48,626 nt of DNA from a virus: the IMG/VR virus record IMGVR_UViG_3300020192_000016, positions 1 through 48,626 of that record; one strand, written 5' to 3'. A program made the position numbers and the translations under genes. Shown here piece by piece: positions 1-6,809 of the stretch; position 1 is the stretch's first letter, and each line of letters opens with the position of its first letter. Below the pieces are notes generated by a model. It did no database searches, had not been told where the DNA came from, and worked only from the letters and a program-made list of their open reading frames with translations.

Positions 1-127
1 TGATTGCAATAATTAAAGCTGGGTTTGCTAATTCACGGTCACGGTCATGTTCAGGGTCATGTTCACATTCATGGTCACGTTCACGTTCACGTTCACGAAG
101 CAGATATTTATGATTGCAATAATTAAA
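1..127. repeat. Terminal direct repeat, left copy (circular junction)
   Basis: These 127 bases are identical to 48500-48626, so the two ends of the window are the same piece of DNA. The simplest reading is a circular assembly graph whose ends overlap by one k-mer, since 127 is a commonly used maximum k-mer length. A short true terminal redundancy is the alternative. The overlap falls inside a larger non-coding repeat region and itself begins and ends with a copy of the TGATTGCAATAATTAAA box. Confidence 0.9.
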
Positions 128-580
128 TTTGGGCTTGAGTGGCCAGTCTCATTTTCGCGTTCGCGAGCAAGGGCAGGAATATCCTCAAGGTCAGGTTCCT
201 TGGCGTGGTCAGGAAAACGATCACGTTCCAGGTCATTTTCAAGGGCACTCTCGTGCTCATTTTCGTGCTCGTGGTCTCAGTCAAGAAATAGGTCTTCATG
301 ATTGCAATTCTTGGAATTGGGCTTGAACGCTCAATGGTATGGTCTCGCTCACGAGCACGATCTCGATCAATGTCAAAATCACTATCATGGTCACGAAGTA
401 GGTCTTCATGATAGCAATAATTAAAGCTGGGTTTGATCAGTCAGGGTCACGTTCAGGGTCACGTTCACGAAGTAGTTCATGGTCATGGTCACGTTCATGG
501 TCATGGTCACGTCTACATTCAAGAAGTAGGTCTTCATGATTGTAATAATTAAAGTTGGGTTTGATCGGCAACGGTCACGG
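1..580. repeat. Non-coding multi-box repeat region (candidate control region)
   Basis: The region holds five copies of a box beginning TGAT(T/A)G(C/T)AAT and usually continuing AATTAAA-(G/T)(C/T)TGGG(T/C)TTG. They start at 1, 111, 299, 409 and 537; the copy at 299 is the most diverged. Between boxes the DNA is built of short hexamer-like words such as GGTCAC, GTTCAC and GGTCAT, strongly depleted in A on the plus strand. Several boxes are preceded by AAGTAGGTCTTCA. Long open frames here consist only of repeat-encoded Arg-Ser or Thr-Phe-Val runs and look non-coding. The repeat could bind a replication or packaging protein, or a regulator of the rightward genes starting at 596; no standard promoter was clear. 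Confidence 0.8.
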
Positions 581-595
581 TCAAGGAGTGGATAA

Positions 596-823
596 ATGAA
601 AAAAAGTAAACCCGTATTAGAAAGAGGCATTAAAATTTATAGAAAACTTTTCATTTCGACGATGGAAAGAATTGAATCAATAACACACACCCCATTTTGT
701 GATATTGACTCAAACTTGGAAGAGGCTTTTTGGATTGCTTCGGATTCAGATAACCTTTATGGAATTAGAAAAGCATATAGGTTGTTATGTGAGATTCACG
801 ATAATTTAACAATGGATAAATAA
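596..823 (+). CDS. Hypothetical small early protein
   Basis: 75-residue protein of unknown function and the first gene after the non-coding repeat region. It starts at ATG with a good ribosome-binding site (AAGGAG, 7 bases upstream). It is rich in Lys/Arg near the N-terminus and acidic in the middle. No signal peptide, membrane segment or recognisable motif is visible. It is followed nine bases later by a lipoprotein gene, and its position suggests an early-expressed host-takeover gene, which is inference only. Confidence 0.75.
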   Translation: MKKSKPVLERGIKIYRKLFISTMERIESITHTPFCDIDSNLEEAFWIASDSDNLYGIRKAYRLLCEIHDNLTMDK

Positions 824-832
824 AAGGAAAAT

Positions 833-1108
833 ATGAAATACTTAATCTTTGCTTTACTACCTTTAATGCTGCCTAGCTGTGGTGGAAACGTTAGAAACTC
901 AACCAATGCAGTACCTACAACGGTTCAACCGGCCATTAAATCAATGCAAGTTGGCCATCCCCTCGAAGTTAACCACATTTTAAATGATGCAATTTCTCTG
1001 GGCCGTTTGCACGAGTACAATAACGTACACTGGTATTTATACAATGGTACGCCTCTATTCGTATCGATAGTTACGAGTAACTACCATTATCAGTTGAGGG
1101 TAATGTGA
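833..1108 (+). CDS. Small early lipoprotein
   Basis: 91-residue predicted lipoprotein. The N-terminus has a Lys followed by a hydrophobic stretch and a good lipobox, LPSC, with the modifiable Cys at residue 16 followed by Gly-Gly. This implies Sec export and lipidation in a Gram-negative envelope. The ribosome-binding site is AAGGAA just before ATG. The stop overlaps the GTG start of the next tiny gene, indicating translational coupling. Phage early lipoproteins of this size are often superinfection-exclusion proteins that block a receptor (T5 Llp is the classic case); that role is inferred here from architecture and position, not from homology. Confidence 0.8.
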   Translation: MKYLIFALLPLMLPSCGGNVRNSTNAVPTTVQPAIKSMQVGHPLEVNHILNDAISLGRLHEYNNVHWYLYNGTPLFVSIVTSNYHYQLRVM

Positions 1109-1224
1109 TTTTAACAATCGTAATTGTTTTCATTTTATTAACCATACATCGATGTGGTAAACAATTACGTAAATGTAAAACCTACGAGATTTATACAGTT
1201 CGTTCAAAGAAGAGAAAGGTATGA
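1105..1224 (+). CDS. 39-residue membrane peptide
   Basis: A very short gene, starting at GTG and overlapping both neighbours: GTGA with the stop of the lipoprotein gene and ATGA with the start of the next gene. The product begins with about 13 hydrophobic residues (Ile/Val/Leu/Phe/Thr) and ends with a strongly basic tail containing two Cys, typical of a single-pass inner-membrane peptide. A GAGG motif sits just upstream of the GTG. The tight overlap at both ends supports translation. Function unknown; it may act with the lipoprotein. Confidence 0.6.
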   Translation: MILTIVIVFILLTIHRCGKQLRKCKTYEIYTVRSKKRKV

Positions 1225-1454
1225 TTGATTTCCACCAGACGTATAAAGATATTGAAACTGGAGAGCTAGTAACTTTTAGAAGAGTTGGGCCAGGTATGTA
1301 TTGCTCGTCAAAAGACGGTAAGGCAATTACTGTTATTGCGCTCAATAAAAGATACAAGTGGGTGTCTGAAAAGGATATTCCAAAACGTCTAGGACATTGG
1401 GAAACTAATATCAATGGGTTTAGAGTGTGGCATAGTAAGAAGAAGTTAAAATAA
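1221..1454 (+). CDS. Hypothetical protein
   Basis: 77-residue basic protein of unknown function. The start ATG overlaps the stop of the 39-residue membrane peptide and has AGAGAAAGG immediately upstream. Aromatic and Gly residues in the centre and a Lys-rich C-terminus suggest a small folded, possibly nucleic-acid-binding domain, but no known motif is recognised. It is the last gene of an overlapping three-gene group (lipoprotein, membrane peptide, this gene). Confidence 0.7.
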   Translation: MIDFHQTYKDIETGELVTFRRVGPGMYCSSKDGKAITVIALNKRYKWVSEKDIPKRLGHWETNINGFRVWHSKKKLK

Positions 1455-1458
1455 CCAC

Positions 1459-1504
1459 GATAGGCAAATTTTTTGTGGGAGTCACTTGTTTGGGTGTGCC
1501 TATC
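1459..1504 (+). promoter_or_regulatory. Intergenic inverted repeat
   Basis: GATAGGCA at 1459-1466 is perfectly complementary to TGCCTATC at 1497-1504, with a loop of about 30 bases. A smaller GTG/CAC pairing is possible inside the loop. There is no T-tract after the stem, so it is not an obvious terminator. It could stabilise or process the early transcript. Confidence 0.4.
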
Positions 1505-1526
1505 CACCTAAAAATTTAAGGATGTT

Positions 1527-1601
1527 ATGGAATCATTTGCTGTAGTCATTATGTTATTGGTGATTGGTTTTCTTGGGCACTATCTATCAAGGAGAAATTA
1601 G
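1527..1601 (+). CDS. 24-residue membrane peptide
   Basis: A 25-codon open frame starting at ATG with AAGGA five bases upstream. The product is one hydrophobic helix (Ala, Val, Ile, Leu, Phe, Gly) followed by a short basic end. Its TAG stop overlaps the GTG start of the next gene, and that gene's strong AAGGAG site lies inside this frame. The coupling and the membrane-like composition support it, but at this length chance cannot be excluded. Confidence 0.45.
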   Translation: MESFAVVIMLLVIGFLGHYLSRRN

Positions 1602-2227
1602 TGACAATATATACAAAGAAGCAGTTAGTTGATGAGGTATTAAATATCTCGGATAGCATAACACTTCAAAGTATTATCATCAAAACTATTGATGCGGCCA
1701 AGTCCAAGTATGTCATCGATGGACTTTCTGGTATTATACTTAATACTGATAGGTTAGGTAAGGGCCATCCAGTCTTTGAGCTTAACAAGGGCAGAGTTTT
1801 ACCAGAGTACATAGTGGAAAGATTTATTGATTCAGAGATTCACGATTATACTAAGGCCATCATAGAGCATGTCGATGGTAATACTGGTAATGTGCTTCAG
1901 GCCCGGGACATTCTTCTACATGTTGTTTCGTTGTGTGAAAAGCTTCCCTACTTTTATAAAGGCGGTAAAGTATGTATAACCGCAAAGCGTGAGGCCGGAT
2001 ATATTTTGTGCCTCGCTGGATATACGAATAGAAGTACTTTTTGTAAGACGAGAAAAATCACTTCGAAGGGTTGGTCAAAAACTACGGGCTTTGGGCGTTT
2101 AACAGTTGATGAGCGTGTGAAAGTTGTGGTTGATTATGTACGTTACGCTAGAATATCTATTGTGGAGAATCAAAAATCTCGTGCTTTAGATCTCTTAAGT
2201 AAAAACAAATATGATTATTTAGTATGA
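1601..2227 (+). CDS. Hypothetical protein, 208 residues
   Basis: Protein of unknown function at the head of the replication block. The GTG start is supported by AAGGAG at ideal spacing. It is a soluble, mixed alpha/beta-looking protein with a basic, Thr/Ser/Lys-rich segment near residues 140-165 that could contact nucleic acid. No motif is recognised. Its stop overlaps the ATG of the next gene (ATGA), so the two are probably co-translated. Confidence 0.8.
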   Translation: MTIYTKKQLVDEVLNISDSITLQSIIIKTIDAAKSKYVIDGLSGIILNTDRLGKGHPVFELNKGRVLPEYIVERFIDSEIHDYTKAIIEHVDGNTGNVLQARDILLHVVSLCEKLPYFYKGGKVCITAKREAGYILCLAGYTNRSTFCKTRKITSKGWSKTTGFGRLTVDERVKVVVDYVRYARISIVENQKSRALDLLSKNKYDYLV

Positions 2228-2451
2228 TGTGGGAAATTGCTATTGAGATTGGGAAGCGTGAAGCTAAAATTTACGCAGATAGAAAATCAAATAATTCTAA
2301 TTCTATTGACTGGTGTTTTGCGTTTAATGGATACTTTGACGGGTACATGCAAAGCAAAGGAGAGATTGAATCTCTTCGTAAAATTAATGAGCGTCTTCAA
2401 CCCAGTAAAGACATCGAAGTTAATAAAAAAGTTTTGGATGACTTAATTTAA
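2224..2451 (+). CDS. Hypothetical small protein
   Basis: 75-residue, largely helical and charged protein of unknown function. It has no good ribosome-binding site, but the ATG overlaps the upstream stop, so translation is probably coupled. A second ATG lies immediately after the first. It precedes the SNF2-type helicase gene by 12 bases. A longer frame in another register over the same DNA looks like a shadow. Confidence 0.65.
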   Translation: MMWEIAIEIGKREAKIYADRKSNNSNSIDWCFAFNGYFDGYMQSKGEIESLRKINERLQPSKDIEVNKKVLDDLI

Positions 2452-2463
2452 TCTTGGATTATT

Positions 2464-3810
2464 GTGACAATTTTTCGTAGGCCTAGAAAGCATCAGCAAG
2501 AAGCTATAACTTTTCATGAAAGCAGTCCAATGTTAGGAACTATGCTGTGGCATGGGATGGGCCTTGGAAAAACTCTTTCAACTTTATGGATAGCAAGAAA
2601 TCATCTTTCGAAACTCCGAGTGGGTCTGACTAATCCAAAGTTTGTAGTTATAGTCCCTAAGTCTGCAATCCCTACATGGAAGCGTGAATGTTTTGAGCAA
2701 GCACCTGACCTATTACAGTCAATGGTTATATATCCCTACTCCCAACTACATAATGCAATCAAGTCTTTGAAGTACATCGACGTTAGATTATTAATACTCG
2801 ATGAGAGTCACTATCTTAAGTCTCCTGATACGGGTCGTATAAAGCACTTAGCTGAATTTCTAATTGAGATGAGTAAGGTAACTGGTAAGTTTGAGTTGGG
2901 GCGTATTATAAGCCTTACAGGTACTCCCATGCCCAATGGTGCTCATGAGTTATTCACTTCGTGGGCAATGTGCTGCGCCCCTAACTTACGTGAGGCCGTA
3001 AATAGGCTTTTAGACCCTGAAAGGTACTTAAAGTGGAAGACTACATTTTCACAGAAAAAAGAAAAGAAATGGAGTGTTGGTAAAGGCAAAGCAAAGCGCA
3101 GCAAGTTTGGTAATACCTGGGAAGGTGTGGCAAATGAGGGTATGCTGGGCGAATTGTTGGCACCTTTTGTGCATTATAGACGAGTTGAAGACTGTATTGA
3201 CCTTCCTGAAAAAGAAGAGATATGCATAGACTTGGGGCTTCCTGATGATAAGCTTTTGGCAAATGCCAACATTGAAGAGCCTGAAGCTTATATGGCCCTT
3301 CTGGAGAGGCTTTCACGGGCAAAGCTTCCTTACCTCATGGATTGGGTAGACGACTACCTAGGCACGAAGCAAGGGCAATTAGTGGTGTTTAGTAACTACC
3401 GTTATCCTATCGAAGAACTTGCAAAAAAGTACCCTAAAGATGTTCGTATGATTACGGGTTCAGAAAAAGCACATGACAGGGCAATCAATCTTAAAGACTT
3501 TCAGGAAGGTAATTACCGTGTTCTTGCAATGACTTATAAATGTGGGTCAGAATCCTTAAACTTGCAAAACTGTTCAGTATCCCTTTATCATGGCTACCCA
3601 TGGACACCTGGCACAGTTCAACAAGCTATGGCACGAACTTTCCGCTCTGGCCAAAACAAACGGACACTTCACTATTTCCTGACTAGTGGTATGAATGACC
3701 AGCGAATACTAGGGATAATTCGAAGAAAAGAGGATGCTATAACATCGGTGGAGAATCTTTTATCTGTGCCAAATCCACATGTTAATTTAAAGCTTGACCC
3801 TTTAGTTTAA
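2464..3810 (+). CDS. SNF2/SF2-type DNA helicase or translocase
   Basis: 448-residue ATPase of helicase superfamily 2 (SNF2-like). Visible motifs in order: Walker A GMGLGKT at residues 31-37, DESH (motif II) at 113-116, motif III-like LTGTP at 151-155, and a motif VI-like segment QQAMARTFRSGQ near 388. These cover both RecA-like lobes at a size typical of phage versions. Such proteins translocate on duplex DNA and occur in phage replication/recombination blocks beside DUF2800 and DUF2815 genes, exactly as here. The start is GTG with a weak site. Its precise role (fork remodelling or stripping host proteins) is inference. Confidence 0.9.
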   Translation: MTIFRRPRKHQQEAITFHESSPMLGTMLWHGMGLGKTLSTLWIARNHLSKLRVGLTNPKFVVIVPKSAIPTWKRECFEQAPDLLQSMVIYPYSQLHNAIKSLKYIDVRLLILDESHYLKSPDTGRIKHLAEFLIEMSKVTGKFELGRIISLTGTPMPNGAHELFTSWAMCCAPNLREAVNRLLDPERYLKWKTTFSQKKEKKWSVGKGKAKRSKFGNTWEGVANEGMLGELLAPFVHYRRVEDCIDLPEKEEICIDLGLPDDKLLANANIEEPEAYMALLERLSRAKLPYLMDWVDDYLGTKQGQLVVFSNYRYPIEELAKKYPKDVRMITGSEKAHDRAINLKDFQEGNYRVLAMTYKCGSESLNLQNCSVSLYHGYPWTPGTVQQAMARTFRSGQNKRTLHYFLTSGMNDQRILGIIRRKEDAITSVENLLSVPNPHVNLKLDPLV

Positions 3811-3845
3811 TGCTTTTAAGCTTCTAGAACCTTTGAGGGGAAAAA

Positions 3846-5126
3846 ATGCAAAAACAAACAAAACCACGTATCCACGAAGGTCTACTTACGTTTAAACGTC
3901 CAAGTGACCACAGTACCTTTTCACCATCCTCGGCAGAGCGTTGGCTAGGCGGTTGCGCCTACTCATTGCAAGCATCGAAGGATATTCCTAATGAGACATC
4001 GACATATTCTGAAGAAGGAACTGTAGCGCACAGTGTATGTGAAGCGGTATTTCGACAAGAATTTTTCATGGTTCCTTTCCCTTCCGAACTATCCATGGCC
4101 ATGATGAAATACGACAGTCAGGAGATGATGGAATGTGCTTATCAGTATGTTGAAGTAGTATCTTATTGGCTTAAAAACAAAGATCAAATTGGTGATGTAA
4201 TCCACTATGGCCTTGAAATGGGAATTCCTGTTTTCCCTGAAGAGGGATGCTTTGGTACGGGTGACTGTATAATTATAGGCACTAAGTCAGCAGTGGTTAT
4301 TGATTTTAAATATGGCAAAGGTAAATCGGTTAACGCTAATACTACACAACTTAAAGTATATGCAGCAGGTATCGCTCGGCATTTACTTGATGTGCCTCAA
4401 GACTATAAGATCTTCACTGTCATTCACCAACCAAGAATAGGCCAAGAATTTAAAGAGCACTCTTGGACAATGCCGGAACTTAACGAGTGTTTAGGTGATA
4501 TATGGAAAGCAATTCAAGAATCTAAGCGAAGTGATTTACAACCCATCGAAGGTAATCATTGTTTTTGGTGCCCGGCCTCAAGGACTAAAGACGTTAAGCT
4601 CATGTGTTCAGTTAAAAAAGAAAGACCACTAAGATTAGCGAAAGAAAATTTTTCTCAGTTCATGTCAGATATGAATACTAAGAGTGGCCAGGAAGTTTCC
4701 AGTATTGCTAGGGATAATGCGATATTGAAGATCATGGCACTAATGCCACTTATGAAGAAAGTATCTGAAGATGGAGAAGAAGAGTTTTTAATGCGCCTAC
4801 AGTCTGGGGAAGCTATACCTGGATGTAGAGTAGTTGAGCAATATGGCCGTAGAACTCTTAATGCGGATACTGATAAAGACATCGAGGAACTAATAAAATC
4901 TAAGTTCCCTAAAGTTAATGTTTGGAAAGTAATTCCAGAATCTAAAAAGATTCGAACTGTTACAGAGCTTGAAAAAGAGTTAGGGAAAAATAAGTTAGAC
5001 CCGATATGCATTAAAAAAGTTTCTAAAAAACTAGACATCATGGACGATAAAGTACGTGCAATTCTTGGCGAGATGAGCACTTATGCATCGATGATTCAAA
5101 ACAACAACATAGGAGATCTTGTATGA
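3846..5126 (+). CDS. DUF2800 family, PD-(D/E)XK nuclease-like protein
   Basis: 426-residue protein. Recognisable DUF2800 features are an N-terminal FSPSSAERWLGG segment, an EEGTVAH segment, GTGD with Asp at about residue 140, D-F-K at 153-155 followed by YGKG, and a QLKVYA helix. Together these match the Cas4/RecB-like PD-(D/E)XK nuclease pattern. Cysteines near residues 238-260 (CFWCP and a later C) could form the metal or Fe-S site seen in such nucleases. The ribosome-binding site is GAGGGG. Its stop overlaps the DUF2815 start, the usual partner. Probable role: DNA end processing in recombination or replication. Confidence 0.85.
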   Translation: MQKQTKPRIHEGLLTFKRPSDHSTFSPSSAERWLGGCAYSLQASKDIPNETSTYSEEGTVAHSVCEAVFRQEFFMVPFPSELSMAMMKYDSQEMMECAYQYVEVVSYWLKNKDQIGDVIHYGLEMGIPVFPEEGCFGTGDCIIIGTKSAVVIDFKYGKGKSVNANTTQLKVYAAGIARHLLDVPQDYKIFTVIHQPRIGQEFKEHSWTMPELNECLGDIWKAIQESKRSDLQPIEGNHCFWCPASRTKDVKLMCSVKKERPLRLAKENFSQFMSDMNTKSGQEVSSIARDNAILKIMALMPLMKKVSEDGEEEFLMRLQSGEAIPGCRVVEQYGRRTLNADTDKDIEELIKSKFPKVNVWKVIPESKKIRTVTELEKELGKNKLDPICIKKVSKKLDIMDDKVRAILGEMSTYASMIQNNNIGDLV

Positions 5127-5950
5127 CAATGACAGCAGACCAAGAAAAGGCTTTTTTTAGGGCCGCACAATTTACTTTTAAGGGTAGGATTTTTCATCCT
5201 GCACTATTAGCACCTAAGCCTAATAAAGAAGGAACTAAGATTAACTATAACGTTATGTTCGCTTTTAAGCCTGGAGAAAACGCTGAAGTTTTAGCGAAGC
5301 TAAACGAATTCTTAACTACCGTTTACAACACATGGTATCCAACAGTTCCAATGCAGTTTTTTGTTAACCCACTTAAGAAGTTTGAGACTTACCAAAGGAT
5401 GAACGGTCAACCAAATGCAGAATACCTTCGAGGTCATTATTGGTTTAATGCGGCAACAGGAATTGCAGTTCCTCCTCAAGTAGTTAAGCAGGGCCCTATG
5501 GGAACTTTTATAGCGTTGACTGAAATGGATGAAGCTGAATGTTACTCTGGAAGAAACGCAGTTACCCAAGTTTCTTTCTACAAGATAAAAGAGAAAAAGC
5601 AAGGACTAAGCACAAATGTAAATGCGGTCTTACTTCTTGAAGGTGGAGACAAAGAAGCTGGATTTGCACAAATGAATCCTGCTGAAGTTTTTGGAAGTTT
5701 TGTTACTGACTCTCGCCCAGCACAGGGATTTGGTGGGCCACAGCAGCCACAGAATGCGCCTGCACAGGGCACTAACAACAATTACCAGTACCCATTGCCA
5801 CAACAGCCACAGAATGCGCCTGCACAGGGCACTAACAACAATTACCAGTACCCATTGCCACAACAGCCACAACAGCCAATTCCTAATCAGTATGTGCCAC
5901 AGCAGCAACAACAGTATCCCACTCAACCAGTAAACCCTGGATTCGTTTAA
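5123..5950 (+). CDS. DUF2815-like single-stranded DNA-binding protein
   Basis: 275-residue protein. The first 200 residues look like the DUF2815 family, an OB-fold relative of T7 gp2.5-type ssDNA-binding proteins that is characteristically encoded next to DUF2800 and a family A polymerase. The C-terminal 75 residues are a flexible Gln/Pro/Asn tail with a duplicated 20-residue unit. Unlike classic SSBs, the tail is not acidic. The ATG overlaps the upstream stop (ATGA). It is likely to coat ssDNA at the fork. Confidence 0.8.
   Translation: MTMTADQEKAFFRAAQFTFKGRIFHPALLAPKPNKEGTKINYNVMFAFKPGENAEVLAKLNEFLTTVYNTWYPTVPMQFFVNPLKKFETYQRMNGQPNAEYLRGHYWFNAATGIAVPPQVVKQGPMGTFIALTEMDEAECYSGRNAVTQVSFYKIKEKKQGLSTNVNAVLLLEGGDKEAGFAQMNPAEVFGSFVTDSRPAQGFGGPQQPQNAPAQGTNNNYQYPLPQQPQNAPAQGTNNNYQYPLPQQPQQPIPNQYVPQQQQQYPTQPVNPGFV
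5744..5871 (+). repeat. Perfect 60-bp tandem duplication inside the DUF2815 gene
   Basis: Bases 5744-5811 are identical to 5804-5871, giving two 60-bp units plus eight bases. The repeat encodes two 20-residue copies of the Gln/Pro/Asn linker. Perfect identity points to a recent slippage or recombination event, so linker length may vary between isolates. Confidence 0.9.
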
Positions 5951-5967
5951 TATAAAGGAGAATCTCA

Positions 5968-6489
5968 ATGTATAAGTTAAGTGTAGAATTCAAATCAATC
6001 GAAGAACTCGGAGAATTTATAACTAAGGTTGGAGGAAATGTAATTTCTGGCCATGTTGCATTTGAACCTCCGATGGCAGAAAAACCAGAAGTTATTAAAA
6101 AAGCTACTGTCCAGGGTTTGACTCCTGCTGAAAAAGCTAAAGCGACTAGAGAGCGCAAGAAAATTGAAGCTGAAGTAATTGAAGAAGAAGAAATGGAAGA
6201 AATAGAAAGTCCATATTCTAAAACTTCTTCAAAAGCACCTGCTTTAAACCGTGAAGCTGCAATTGCAGAGGCCTCTTCTTTAGTTCAAGTACTACGAACT
6301 AAGGGACTAAATGATTCTCAAATCATGCCAGAAATCCATTCGGTGTTTGATCTTATTGGTGCTGCTAAGAATCTTCGCATCAGTGAGCTTGATGATTCTA
6401 TGCTAAGCGAATTCCTTCCGCTTTTCTCTCATAAAGTTGGGATGATTACGGGCAAGAATAAAGCCGCTCCCGTTGGTTCGTTTATCTAA
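5968..6489 (+). CDS. Hypothetical protein with acidic linker
   Basis: 173-residue protein of unknown function between the ssDNA-binding gene and the polymerase genes. The ribosome-binding site AAAGGAG is well placed. An N-terminal region of about 35 residues is followed by a Lys/Arg then Glu-rich linker (about 50-80) and a helical C-terminal domain (about 90-165). The layout suggests an accessory replication protein with two modules, but no family is recognised. Confidence 0.75.
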   Translation: MYKLSVEFKSIEELGEFITKVGGNVISGHVAFEPPMAEKPEVIKKATVQGLTPAEKAKATRERKKIEAEVIEEEEMEEIESPYSKTSSKAPALNREAAIAEASSLVQVLRTKGLNDSQIMPEIHSVFDLIGAAKNLRISELDDSMLSEFLPLFSHKVGMITGKNKAAPVGSFI

Positions 6490-6496
6490 CTAATTT

Positions 6497-6522
6497 TTGG
6501 GCAAAGAAATCTATTTGCCCAA
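6497..6522 (+). terminator. Possible weak terminator or attenuator hairpin
   Basis: A perfect 9-bp stem, TTGGGCAAA paired with TTTGCCCAA, has an 8-base loop and is followed by TTTAAA. It lies just after the stop at 6489 and before the gene at 6540. The T-tract is short, so partial termination or mRNA stabilisation is as likely as full termination. Confidence 0.45.
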
Positions 6523-6539
6523 TTTAAACAAGGAATTAT

Positions 6540-6809
6540 ATGGATACCCCGATATTGTCGGAGCATGTTGGTATTGAAGACGATGCAATGTCTGAAATGT
6601 TAAACCAATTAGTAGAATCTTTATCTATAATCGATTCGAATATTATAAAACTTATTGAGCTTCTCCCATGTAAACAACTCCAACTAATTAACATGGACGT
6701 TGAGAGCATTTTTATTCACCTTGAGGACCTCAAAGAAAATGGGCCGCAACCATGTTTTCTAGACATCCCACTCGTCGATTCTGAAATGCCAGATGAAAGC
6801 TTAAAGTGA
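6540..6809 (+). CDS. Hypothetical acidic protein
   Basis: 89-residue acidic protein of unknown function, with AAGGA upstream of its ATG. It looks mostly helical, with many Leu, Ile, Glu and Asp residues and no motif. Its stop overlaps the GTG start of the DNA polymerase, which lacks its own strong site, so reading this gene may set polymerase synthesis. Confidence 0.7.
   Translation: MDTPILSEHVGIEDDAMSEMLNQLVESLSIIDSNIIKLIELLPCKQLQLINMDVESIFIHLEDLKENGPQPCFLDIPLVDSEMPDESLK

Noticed and set aside
47-301. Open frames with Arg-Ser or Thr-Phe-Val runs in the junction repeat region (also 129-326 and 421-630)
   Set aside because: They arise from GGTCAC/GTTCAC words read in different frames on both strands, have no ribosome-binding site and no protein-like composition.
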